This document shows positions 55,839-64,000 of a DNA stretch of 64,000 nucleotides, one piece after another. This DNA comes from Phaeosaccion multiseriatum. Taxonomy: Eukaryota > Ochrophyta, other classes. The DNA lies in assembly GCA_965112735.1 (NCBI GenBank), contig OZ218955.1, positions 2,604,001-2,668,000 on the forward strand, read 5' to 3'. The notes beneath the pieces are model-generated. The model did not search any database. It saw only the letters and a program-made list of their open reading frames with translations, and had not been told where the DNA came from. How positions within the stretch are numbered: the first letter of the stretch is position 1; each line of letters opens with the position of its first letter. Made by a program: the position numbers and the translations under genes.

Positions 55839-57660
55839 ACAAGAGGGCGTGGTATCTCGAGGTGCCTCGCATGAGAGAAGAGTCAGGAGAGCCATAGATG
55901 GCACTTAAGGGTGTAATAAAAGAAGAGTCAGGAGAGGGTACAGACCCGAACAGTGCCAAACTTCCAATCCACGCCGCCCCCCGGCCCTCTCCCTTGCTCA
56001 CACGTAGTTTCTTAGGATGATTCCTGTAAGTGAAAAAAACCGCCCGCTCACTCCTCTTCCTGTAAGTCAAGAAACTGCCCGCTCATTCACCCCCTCCTCA
56101 CTAACCTCTGGAGCGGTGCCCAGGTGAAGGCGCGAGAGCCTCTCTACATCCTTCGCCGCCCTTCCTGCGATCTCCACGGGCGAGCAGTTGCTGGCGATGA
56201 GGCCGGCGTAGCCAGGGCGCTTCTCCTTGGAGGCGATGTAGTGCTTAACCAGGAAGCGCATACTGTGAGGTTGGGTACGGTGAGGTGGATTGGGTTGGGT
56301 TGGGGTGGGTTGGGGTGTTCTTCCCCTCTCTCATGTCCGTTCTTTATCATCATCTGATCAGGCAAGTGCAAGTGCAAGTGCAAGTGCAAGTGCATGCCGT
56401 GCGGTGCTTCTCCCTCCTCCCTCCTCCCTCCTCCCTCCTCCCTCCTCCCTCCCTCCTCCCTCCTCCCTCCTCCCTCCTCCCTCCTCCCTCCTCCCTCCTC
56501 CCTCCTCCTTCTCGCTCTCCATTCTCCATTCTCGCTTCTCCCTTCTCCCGTCTTGTCTCTCTTGTCCGTTCTCCTTATCACACACTTGTCGCACCTGATC
56601 CTGGATGTGAAGAAGTGGTCGAGGATGTGGTCCAAACGATGCACATCGATCTGACCTGCCCCGCTTCTTGCCCCTTTTGCCCCCCCCAGATGCGCCTCTT
56701 CCCGCAGCGTGTGCAGGGCCTTGCTGAGCGCGCTGGGCACCACCTTGTTGTCCAGCAGCAGCGAGGCGAGGAAGGAGGAGAATTGTGTCTCCTCTGTGGG
56801 CGTTTGGGGGACGGGATAGGAGGCCAGCTTGGAAACCATCTCGGCGTACCTGTAGAAGGTGATTATTGTTACATTCAGAGTGGTTGCATAGGGATTGAAG
56901 AAGAATTGGGCACAGTACCCACAAGAGAGGAGAGGAGAAGAGAGTTAGGTCATCAGGGGGGGGAGGCGGTACGCGAAGATGCACCCCCCTTAATCAGTGG
57001 GGGGCGGGGAGCGACGAGGGTCAATCCACACCGCACCGTATACAACCCCTCTCCCATGCCCCCCCCCCCCACATGCCCAATCATGTCTCCACTGAACGGA
57101 ATCACTCACCAGGACGCTACCAGCAGCACCGGCTCCTTCTCAGACAGGCCGTAGGGAAGCTCCAGCAGCTCCACCACCGCCTTCGCGAAGCGGACGGAAA
57201 GCTCTTGGTGCAGGAACTGCGCCTGCTGCACCTGCTGCTGCGGCGTGCGGCTCGCGGAGCTGAGCGAGTACAAGTCTCTTAGACTCAAGGGGGTGCTTTT
57301 CTTGGAGGCAAGCTCGACTAACAGCCGCTCGTCCAGCCCCGCCAAGCCCTGGAGCGGCGCCTGCTGAGGGAGCGGTATGCTCGCTAGGTGCTCACTACTG
57401 CTCTCAGGCTCGGCGAACTTTCCCCACACTGGGAACGCGCCGCTACTGGGGGCCGGGTTGGAAGAGTGCCCCCGCCTTTGGTGAGAGCTTGCTGCTGCCG
57501 GGGCTTTGGAAGCTGCACTGCCCGCCCCTCCTCTTTCGCCTTTCCCACCACTGCTCCTGCCCTTGTGTGCCTGCCTCTGCTGCCCTTGCGTTGCTGCCCA
57601 TGGCGCCAAACTTTGAGAGCGTGGGCGCTTCAACCCTTGAAGACGCCGCACCGCCTGCAT
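54525..57660 (-). CDS. Mitochondrial pyruvate dehydrogenase / branched-chain keto-acid dehydrogenase kinase
   Basis: 635 residues, five exons in phase: 57660-57110, 56849-56595, 56262-56106, 55687-54984, 54765-54525. The family phosphorylates and switches off the E1 alpha subunit of the pyruvate or branched-chain dehydrogenase complex in the mitochondrial matrix. The start at 57660 (MQAVRRLQGLKRPRSQ) is Arg-rich and suits a mitochondrial presequence; an in-frame ATG at 57747 is possible. The N-terminal helical domain includes FFTSRISMRFLVKHYIA and NCSPVEIAGRAAKDV. The GHKL ATP-binding part has the N-box LCELLKNSC, G1 DEGGGI, and G2 GLGMGLPLSRVYARYFGG followed by GYGTDAYLHL. Odd points: a poly-Gln/Glu insert after the N-box, about 70 extra residues in the ATP lid between G1 and G2, and a 79-residue Ser/Arg-rich C-terminal exon. 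Whether it acts on PDH or BCKDH cannot be told from motifs alone. Confidence 0.88.
55763..55838. repeat. (CA)n microsatellite before a kinase exon
   Basis: Lies in the intron between kinase exons 3 and 4, about 75 bases before the acceptor at 55688 on the minus strand, where it reads (TG)n. Confidence 0.95.
56408..56510. repeat. (CTCCCTC)n array in a kinase intron
   Basis: Seven-base pyrimidine units on the plus strand, preceded by CAAGTG repeats at 56362-56392. On the coding strand the array is purine-rich and lies near the donor at 56594. Confidence 0.9.
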
Positions 57661-58306
57661 TATGATTTTCTTCCTTGAAAGATCCTTAGACCCCTCCTCT
57701 GCCCTCCCTCCTTTGCACCCTTTGTAGCGGCCCTCCTCACAATTCACACACTATTTGATGCATTTCCTTTCTTGTATTATACTTTGTGCTTTTCTTTCCA
57801 CACTCGGAAATCGTTCTTAACAAAAAATGACGCGGGCCACGTCGCCCACACGCCAACCTGTGAGTTATGCACGCACGCACTCACAGTCACTGATATACAA
57901 TGGCCGGCGGCCGATAGCGCGCGATCGAGAATGTGGGCGATAGTGTATCAGGGGATATCACAGTGCAAATTAGCGGCCAGCAGGAAGTAGCGACCCCGCC
58001 CCCCGCCTTCATTTATTTTTTTCTGCCACAGCCTAAAAAGCCAGAAGCCAGACCGTCTGGCCTGCGGCCAGATCGGCGTAAGCCTGCGGCCAGAAGCCCG
58101 AAGCCAGGAGGAGAGCTAGCTATACGTCCAGAAGCCAGGAGCCAGAGAAACCTCGCGCCTCGGGCCTGGAGCCGAACTAGATACATGGACATCAAAGAGG
58201 GAAGCTCTATATTCTATGTCTTCTTCGATGGGAAGGAGCAGCCTCGCCCATGGAGGCTTTTCCACCACTAGTGGGGCCCTCTCTTGCTCGCTCCGTCTGC
58301 TATCTG
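57661..58306. other. Intergenic region between the kinase and the plastid-type gene
   Basis: No gene supported. A GCCAGAAGCC-type imperfect repeat occurs at 58030-58150. The kinase promoter lies at the left. Part near 57839-57890 resembles 61854-61900, beyond the duplicated fragment, so the duplication event may have involved this flank. Confidence 0.4.
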
Positions 58307-59365
58307 CTATCGCTCTGGATGGTTTGCTGGCTCGAGAACAAACCACGAAGTCAGCGTGCTTCCTTCCACCTTGCAGAGAGACTGCTCAACCCCGTATCGA
58401 GCAGGCTCGTCGAGAACGTGAGACACTCTCATTTGCATGCGCTTTGCCAAGACAACGAGGTGCTGTACAATCCCCTGTTCTTTATCCACCACATCTCGCC
58501 CCCCGCCCAGCACGCTCAAGCCAACAGCAATGGGTGTCTTTCGCGGCTCGCGTCCGTCGAGCGCTGCGTCTAGCATTTCCACAAACATTGGCGCGTACCC
58601 GCCACACCCGTCAAAGTAGTAGGCGCCAAAGTCCACCTCGCTAAATTGACCGGCACTGCTACCGGTACCGGCAGCAGACTTGTGGTGTCCGTCCTTCGTC
58701 GCCGTCTTGGCGAGCGCCAGGTGGGCCGACTGGTGAGCAACATGGTCTGGTGGCATGCCCCACTCAACGAGAGCCGCACACGATGATTTGTGGCGGTTAG
58801 CCACGTACATTTGGCTCGTTGCGAATCCAGCGGCTTGGAGCGCTGTCGCCGTACCAGCATCTGGACCATCCAAAAAGAAAATGTTTGTATCGCCGGCGTC
58901 GTCTTCGTCCTCGTCGTCTGAAGCAGGTCGGCAGAAGTTGCAGAGCGCCGCAAAGGCTCGGTTGTGCCCGTCTTTGAAATTGCGGTGAGATGCCGTGAAG
59001 TCGAGAGGTTTGTATTGCTCCTCGAATGCACTCGCCTTGGCCAAGAGACCCTCGAGCTCCTTTTCCTGAGCTGAAGAGCGGTTCGTCATGTCGCCGAGAA
59101 CAGCGAGGCGATTCTCTCTGCGAATCGACATTTGATGATCCTGTGCCGTGGCCGGCTTTGCCGTGCCGCCCTCGGCTGGGGTTGCAGTCAAACGAAGAGA
59201 CTGAAGGTTACCACTGCCATGCCGTAGTATTCCGTCGTGGTAGCTGCAGTATGGTCGGAGTCCATTGTTGAAGGCTCTACTATGGAGAAAAAATGCGCTC
59301 GTTGGTCGAGGGCACCAAGCACACAGGAGAAGGAGAAAACAGCCTCTGGTGCGTTGCGACTTCAT
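58307..59365 (-). CDS. Putative plastid-targeted protein of unknown function, possible methyltransferase-like fold
   Basis: 352 residues, single exon, start ATG at 59365. Residues 3-25 are a signal peptide (RGCFLLLLCAWCPRPTSA) followed at once by FF and a Ser/Arg-containing stretch; this fits the bipartite signal-plus-transit peptide with an aromatic residue at +1 used by algae with red secondary plastids. The mature part includes TNIFFLDGPDAGTATALQAA, MYVANRHKSSCAALVEWG, DFGAYYFDGCGGYAPMF and TPIAVGLSVLGGGRDVV. The alternation of hydrophobic strands ending in D.P/D.GG motifs resembles a Rossmann/SAM-methyltransferase core; this is a guess from pattern, with no diagnostic motif. The last 240 bases of the region recur identically at 61948-62187. 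Its start faces the ankyrin gene 277 bp away. Confidence 0.7.
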   Translation of the reverse strand: MKSQRTRGCFLLLLCAWCPRPTSAFFLHSRAFNNGLRPYCSYHDGILRHGSGNLQSLRLTATPAEGGTAKPATAQDHQMSIRRENRLAVLGDMTNRSSAQEKELEGLLAKASAFEEQYKPLDFTASHRNFKDGHNRAFAALCNFCRPASDDEDEDDAGDTNIFFLDGPDAGTATALQAAGFATSQMYVANRHKSSCAALVEWGMPPDHVAHQSAHLALAKTATKDGHHKSAAGTGSSAGQFSEVDFGAYYFDGCGGYAPMFVEMLDAALDGREPRKTPIAVGLSVLGGGRDVVDKEQGIVQHLVVLAKRMQMRVSHVLDEPARYGVEQSLCKVEGSTLTSWFVLEPANHPER

Positions 59366-59642
59366 CGTTGAGCGCTTTCCCCTTTCCCCTTCCCACCGAT
59401 GGCTGGTTTTGCGCCCGCGACATTACTCTGCGTCACGAAAACGCCACATCAAGAGCCCGACCCGGAGAATATGCCTGCCCTTGGTTCTGATCTCCAAGGG
59501 CTGTCGATATATTAGGGATATATTCAGCTGGATATATTAACCCTGGGGGCGAGGAAGCAAGCAAGCTTGACTGTTGGCTCTCCGACTCTCACAGCTGGCC
59601 CACCCCTTTTCAAATCCTTTCTTCCCTTACTCCTACATCTCA
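59366..59642. promoter_or_regulatory. Shared intergenic region with three GATATATT motifs
   Basis: Between the divergent plastid-type and ankyrin genes. Three direct copies of GATATATT lie at 59506, 59517 and 59531, spaced 11 and 14 bases, in an otherwise GC-rich setting. They could be TATA-like elements or binding sites. Confidence 0.5.
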
Positions 59643-61757
59643 ATGCCATCGCTTGAGGAGACGGGTCGGTTTGTGGAGGAGTGGTATGAGGGAACCAAGG
59701 AGTGGGAAGCGTCGGGCGGGGCCAGCAGCACGGAGCACCTCCTGCTACTTCTCAAAACCGTGTTATCCTGTGTGTCTTTGAAGCACTTCAAAGAGGAGGG
59801 CTACACTCCTCTCCATGCCCTGGCTGACATGGACAAGAGCAAGAAGACACGCTGCATGGAGGAGAAGGGCATGCATATGCGAGGGAGCATCAAGCTGCTG
59901 CAGAGTTGCGGGCTTGATATTGACACCAAGAGTTGGACCGACACGTCCTTTCCTGATCGGACACCTCTCCACCAAGCTGCAGACAGGGGTCACTTCGACT
60001 TGGTGAAGGGACTCGTGGGAGCCGGTGCAGATGTCAATGTGTTGTGTGACAATAGGTGGACCGCATTGAGCTTTGCTGCTGGAGGTGACCACCCCCTGAT
60101 TTTGAGGTACTTGATGAGGCATGGCGCCGAAGTGGAGGGCAGCGAGGCCCTACACGAGGCAGCGTATAGTGGGAATCCGGAGAGTGTGGAAGCGTTGCTG
60201 AAGGCTGGAGGGAAGCCGAATGAGACAGATGGAGATGGTCACACGGCAGTTCAGACGTGCTGCATAGGTGGTGGTGAGAAGAAGGGAGGACGGGCGGAGG
60301 CCTTGTCTCTGCTGCTGAAGGGCGGCGCCGACGTGCAAGTTAAGGATGGGGAAGATGGTAACCTCCTGCACCTCGCCGCAGAGAACGGCAATGCGCAGTG
60401 CTTTCCTCTTCTGGTCGAGAGAGGGCTGCAGCTTGATGCTAGAGATGTCTGCATGTCCACACCGCTTCATCGTGCATGCTACAACGGAAGATTGGCTTGT
60501 GTGAAGGAGCTCATGCGCCGTGGCGCCTCTCTCGACCTGGTGGATGACTTGGGCCGTACCCCCCTCTTCGATGCGGTCGTGCGGGGGCATGCGAAGATCG
60601 TGTCTGAGCTGATACAAGCTGGTGCCTCAGTCAAGGTGAAGAACACGACTGCCATAACACCTCTACACCTGGCCGCAGCTCTGGGCAACATAGAGCTGTC
60701 TTATCTGCTTGTGGAGGCTGAGGCTGAGATCGATGCTCGGACCAACACCGCCCAAAGTCCCTTGATGGCCTGCATGCATCCTGATGAACAAGCCGTGTCA
60801 CGCATGCTTGAGTTTCACGATGTTGGGCCAGGCAGCCAGGAGGCCCGCGAGAAGGTGGCTGCATTCCTGCTGAAGATGGGCGCTGCGGTCAATGGGGAGG
60901 TCATCGCTTTGGCAGGAGAGAAGGGCTTCGGTGGTGTCATTGCCTCATTCCTTAGCAAAGCCATGGAGGAGAAGAATGCTCTCTCTGACAGGTTCCAGAC
61001 GGTAGCTGAGCACTATTCCATCCTGGGCGGCAGCGGCGAAGGAGACACGCGCAGCCAAGAGGTGGTGGATGTGCGACTGGTGAACAAAGTGAGTGGGGCG
61101 AAGGGGGAGAAGCTGTACGCTTTGAGCATCCCGCTGGTGGAGCAGCTGATGGAGAAGGTCAGAGAGAGAAGAGGGGAGACAGGAGGAGAGGAAGGGACGA
61201 GGAGCGCTGGCGAGGCCTCTTCTGCAGCAGGTATTCTCCCCACCTTGCTGGACCCTGCCAAGTATGGGTACAAGAGCGGCAAGAAAGGAAAGGGGAAGGA
61301 CAAGAAGAAGGAGATTGAGCTGGAGTATGACGGAGTGAACTTCACGGAGGAGGGCTTCGAGGCCGTGGTGAAGTTCGTCACCACGGGCAGCGTGGAGGAG
61401 CTGCTGACGAGGAGGCCTGGATCGGCAGGGAAGAGGAAGCGAGGCACGAGCAGCAGTGGCAGCGGAGAAGGGAACGAGAGCAGCAGTGGTGCGGAGGGCG
61501 GCAGCAGCAGCAGCAGCAGCAGTGGTGGTGGTAGGGTGAGGAAAGAGCATGGAAAGCTGTTTGACGAGATCAGAGCGAAGCAGGCCCTGCAGGCCGCGGA
61601 GTTCTTCTGCTTGGAGGGCCTGTCGAGGGAGGTGAAGGCGTTGATGGGCGAGTACGGCTTTGCACTGCAGGAGGAGAAGGGTGGAAAAGGGTCTGATGGC
61701 GAAGGTGCTGATGAGGGAGGAGAGCCTTCGAAGAAGAGGGCGAGGGGGAATCCATGA
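59643..61757 (+). CDS. Ankyrin-repeat protein with a C-terminal BTB-like region
   Basis: 704 residues, single exon; the frame is open further upstream but the first ATG is at 59643 (MPSLEETGRFVEEWYEG). Residues about 60-390 contain eight to ten ankyrin repeats, e.g. DRTPLHQAADRGHFDLVKGL, TPLHRACYNGRLACVKELMR, TPLFDAVVRGHAKIVSELIQ and TPLHLAAALGNIELSYLLVE. Later segments, FTEEGFEAVVKFVTTGSVEE and ALQAAEFFCLEGLSREVKAL, match the end of a BTB/POZ fold interrupted by a Ser/Gly-rich insert. Ankyrin-BTB proteins commonly act as protein-binding adaptors for CUL3 ubiquitin ligases; that role is inference. The C-terminus is acidic and Lys/Gly-rich with KKRARG. The gene sits between the plastid-type gene and that gene's partial copy. 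Confidence 0.82.
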   Translation: MPSLEETGRFVEEWYEGTKEWEASGGASSTEHLLLLLKTVLSCVSLKHFKEEGYTPLHALADMDKSKKTRCMEEKGMHMRGSIKLLQSCGLDIDTKSWTDTSFPDRTPLHQAADRGHFDLVKGLVGAGADVNVLCDNRWTALSFAAGGDHPLILRYLMRHGAEVEGSEALHEAAYSGNPESVEALLKAGGKPNETDGDGHTAVQTCCIGGGEKKGGRAEALSLLLKGGADVQVKDGEDGNLLHLAAENGNAQCFPLLVERGLQLDARDVCMSTPLHRACYNGRLACVKELMRRGASLDLVDDLGRTPLFDAVVRGHAKIVSELIQAGASVKVKNTTAITPLHLAAALGNIELSYLLVEAEAEIDARTNTAQSPLMACMHPDEQAVSRMLEFHDVGPGSQEAREKVAAFLLKMGAAVNGEVIALAGEKGFGGVIASFLSKAMEEKNALSDRFQTVAEHYSILGGSGEGDTRSQEVVDVRLVNKVSGAKGEKLYALSIPLVEQLMEKVRERRGETGGEEGTRSAGEASSAAGILPTLLDPAKYGYKSGKKGKGKDKKKEIELEYDGVNFTEEGFEAVVKFVTTGSVEELLTRRPGSAGKRKRGTSSSGSGEGNESSSGAEGGSSSSSSSGGGRVRKEHGKLFDEIRAKQALQAAEFFCLEGLSREVKALMGEYGFALQEEKGGKGSDGEGADEGGEPSKKRARGNP

Positions 61758-61947
61758 AGAGTGCGAGTCCCGACGGAAGCTGAGAGAAGAAGGCTTCCTT
61801 ATCCTAACGACTCTCGATCTCGAAAATCGCTCTAGAAGTAAATGTGACTCCACTTCACGCCAATCTGTGAATCATCACGCACGCACTCACTCACTCACTC
61901 TCCCCCCCTCCTTTCAAGGCGATACTACTCCACAACCTAGGCTCTGG

Positions 61948-62214
61948 GTCTGCTATCTGCTATCGCTCTGGATGGTTTGCTGGCTCGAGAACAAACCACG
62001 AAGTCAGCGTGCTTCCTTCCACCTTGCAGAGAGACTGCTCAACCCCGTATCGAGCAGGCTCGTCGAGAACGTGAGACACTCTCATTTGCATGCGCTTTGC
62101 CAAGACAACGAGGTGCTGTACAATCCCCTGTTCTTTATCCACCACATCTCGCCCCCCGCCCAGCACGCTCAAGCCAACAGCAATGGGCGTCTTTTCGCTC
62201 GGGGCAAGCTTCAA
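61948..62214 (-). pseudogene. Truncated copy of the 3' end of the plastid-type gene
   Basis: 61948-62187 is identical over 240 bases to 58295-58534, same strand, and contains the last 76 codons and stop. Upstream of the break the sequence diverges, giving an open frame of 84 codons (61963-62214) that begins MKLAPSEK and enters the copied part in frame. With no signal peptide or N-terminal domain it is most likely a recent duplicated fragment. Confidence 0.85.
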
Positions 62215-62596
62215 TCAACTGCCGTGCATGCAACCAACTCCTGATGCTGCACTGCACTGCACTGCACTGCACTGCACTGCACCACATCGCTGGCCCCCTC
62301 AGCAAAGCCGGCACCCCCCTCCCCCTCCAAGGGCCAAGCAGGCCTCACAACTCTGACTCTGCTTGCTCTGAGGGCCAAGCAGGCCTCACAACTCTGACTC
62401 TGCTTGCTCTGAGGGCCAAGCAGGCCTCACAACTCTGACTCTGCTTGCTCTGCTTCTTCTTCCCTTGGGGGGGGGGCACGCCACCGAGGCGAGGCGCATA
62501 GCCATCAGTCTATCAGTCTATCAGTCTGTCAGTCTGTCAGCCCGCTCGTCAGTCCAAGGAAGGGCGTCAATCACCAGTCAGTCCGTCAGCCGCCCG
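62215..62596. other. Repeat-rich spacer
   Basis: Holds a (CTGCA)n run (62246-62281), three perfect 41-bp units beginning GGGCCAAGCAGGCCTCACAA (62331-62453) and a CAGTCTAT/CAGTCTGT run (62505-62540). No gene seen. Confidence 0.85.
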
Positions 62597-63782
62597 TCAG
62601 CCCACTGGGTTCGAGGACCCCCTTCCCCACTGCTGGACGCTGACCCCTGAGGAGGCCAGCATGGCGAAGATGCCCGCTGCCATGAGCCCGACATCGAGGG
62701 CGTAGCGCCATTTGCCAAGCCGCTTCACGCCGAACAGCTGTACACACACATGGAGATGGAGAGAGGGAGGGAGAGGAGAAGACAAGAGAGAGGGAGAGAG
62801 AGGGTAGAGAGGGGGGAGAGAGGTGGATACATATGAATGAGCACACGTCCCCCTCAAGGTAGTTCCTCCTGCGAGCAGGCAGCCCCTTCCCCTATGAAGA
62901 GCATGACCTGATGGCCCACTCGCCCTCTCTCTTCCATCCCCACCCACCACCATCGACTGCCATCCCTCCACCACCCCCTTGACCCCTTTGTCTCGTCTTT
63001 CGCCTTTGACCAACCTGCAGATGGAAGGCGACAGGGAAGACGAGTGCGAGAGGCACCGCACACAACCCGCACACGAGCCCCACAAACGCGTCAAAGGATT
63101 GGCGAGCAAACACCGCCACAAGGGCCGACAGACCCACCATTACAGTGCGCAGGGCTGGGAGGAAGGGGGGGGAGGCAGGGAGGGATGGGAGGGAGGGAGG
63201 GACGGGAGGGAGGGAGGGACGGGAGGGAGGGAGGGACGGGAGGGAGGGAGCGAGGGGTCAGTGGTGGTGGTGGCCGTGTGTGTGCGTGTGTGTGTTATGT
63301 GTGTTTCGATGCCCCTCCTCACCGTTCTTCCCCCACTTGCGGCGCACACTGGGCAGCTTGCCGTGCTCCCTCCAAATGAGCCTCTCCAGCACCTTTGTAG
63401 GTGTGGCAGAGGACGAGGGAGGGGGAGGGGGGAGGAGGAGAGAGGAGAGAGGAGGGCGGACAGAGGAACGGAGCGGAGACACACCACAGCGGCTCAGGCC
63501 AGGCCATACGTCAGGTTATGCATTAGGACAGGAGAAGGGCCAGGAGAAGACATGAGGGCCGCATGAGGGAACATGCACACACGCGCACGCACGCACCCAC
63601 GCACGCACGCACCCACGCGAGAGAGACTGAAGATAGAGGGAGGGAGGGAGGCGAATCCTGACCTTGACGGCAGGGAAGAGCTGCAGGGGGAAGGTGAGGA
63701 TGACGGCTACGCAGTACGCAAGCTTGGCCACGTTGCCGAGAGCGTTCCCGGGGGGGATCTCCATGGTCACAAACTCGGCTGT
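62597..63782 (-). CDS. Amino-acid transporter of the AAAP (SLC36/SLC38) family, 3' part only
   Basis: Four visible exons in phase: 63782-63663, 63392-63323, 63154-63015, 62737-62597; the 5' part lies beyond 64000. The visible part would be the last 150 or so residues, covering roughly the last four membrane helices. Family signs are NALGNVAKLAYCVAVILTFP with LQLFPAVK, a cytosolic loop RLIWREHGKLPSVRRKW, then RTVMVGLSALVAVFARQSF and FVGLVCGLCAVPLALVFPVA followed by FHLQ, and a final helix after KRLGKWRYALDVGLMAAGIF. AAAP proteins are proton- or sodium-coupled neutral amino-acid carriers on plasma, vacuolar or lysosomal membranes. The intron before the third exon is a GGGA-type repeat (CCCT on the coding strand). 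The remaining 63783-64000 is intron-like, with G runs and a GGAA tail. Confidence 0.82.
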
Positions 63783-64000
63783 CTGGGGATGGGATGGGGG
63801 GGGGGGGGGGATGGCAGTGGATGGATGGGGAGGGGACGGCAATGGATGGGGAGGGGAGGGGTAAGAGGAAGAGGATGCAAAGAAGAGAAGAAGGGCACAA
63901 CGCATGGGGGTTTGTCCATGTGCATTCATTCAGCCCATCCACTGCCATCCTCGCTCCGGGAGTGGGAAGGAAGGAAGGAAGGAAGGAAGGAAGGAAAAAA

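Noticed and set aside
59574-59642. Upstream extension of the ankyrin protein
   Set aside because: The frame is open but begins at a TTG; the first ATG is at 59643.

Overview
The window is nuclear DNA from a eukaryote. Its genes are split by many short GT-AG introns (two look like GC-AG), it is GC-rich, and it is crowded with microsatellites. The gene content (UPF3, EMC6, a PQ-loop transporter, a mitochondrial PDK/BCKDK-type kinase, a formin) is ordinary eukaryotic housekeeping. One protein at 58307-59365 starts with a signal peptide followed by a TSAFF motif, which resembles the ASAF-type plastid import signal of algae with red secondary plastids. That and the PTEN-formin point to a stramenopile (heterokont) alga; this is inference, and the species is not determined.

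Layout. 678-15718 (-) is one very large 18-exon formin gene: PTEN-like phosphatase, C2, UBA-like segment, PHD finger, twelve WASHC3/CCDC53-like repeats, FH1, FH2, a long acidic tail and a second PHD finger. 15719-21119 has no convincing gene; it holds a pair of about 0.3 kb direct repeats around a 1.4 kb minisatellite block. 21120-23795 (+) is a single-exon protein with a C-terminal PH-like domain. 24927-32995 (+) is a multi-exon coiled-coil gene that runs into a Met-Gly-Gly repeat and an enormous Glu-rich region with frame breaks at poly-G runs. 33347-34076 (+) is a small two-exon orphan. 35802-37301 (-) is a SLC66A2-type PQ-loop protein, divergent from UPF3 at 37549-40988 (+). 42431-43536 (+) is EMC6. 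45386-48205 (-) is a RING/coiled-coil protein resembling the RNF212/Zip3 meiotic family, divergent from 48469-52593 (+), which fuses a 2-oxoglutarate oxygenase domain to a SET methyltransferase domain. 52806-53843 (+) is a small coiled-coil protein. 54525-57660 (-) is the PDK/BCKDK-type kinase. 58307-59365 (-) is the putative plastid protein, divergent from an ankyrin/BTB-like protein at 59643-61757 (+), beyond which lies an identical 240-bp copy of the plastid gene's 3' end. 62597-63782 (-) is the 3' part of an amino-acid transporter gene that leaves the window.

The genes do not form one pathway. The points that stand out are the formin architecture, the oxygenase-SET fusion, microsatellites placed as polypyrimidine tracts before many 3' splice sites, three divergent gene pairs with 247-277 bp between start codons, and a dispersed motif with the core CTGTATCACCAACTGCT embedded in CTG-type repeats. 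Exon borders were set by hand from splice signals and reading phase, without transcripts.
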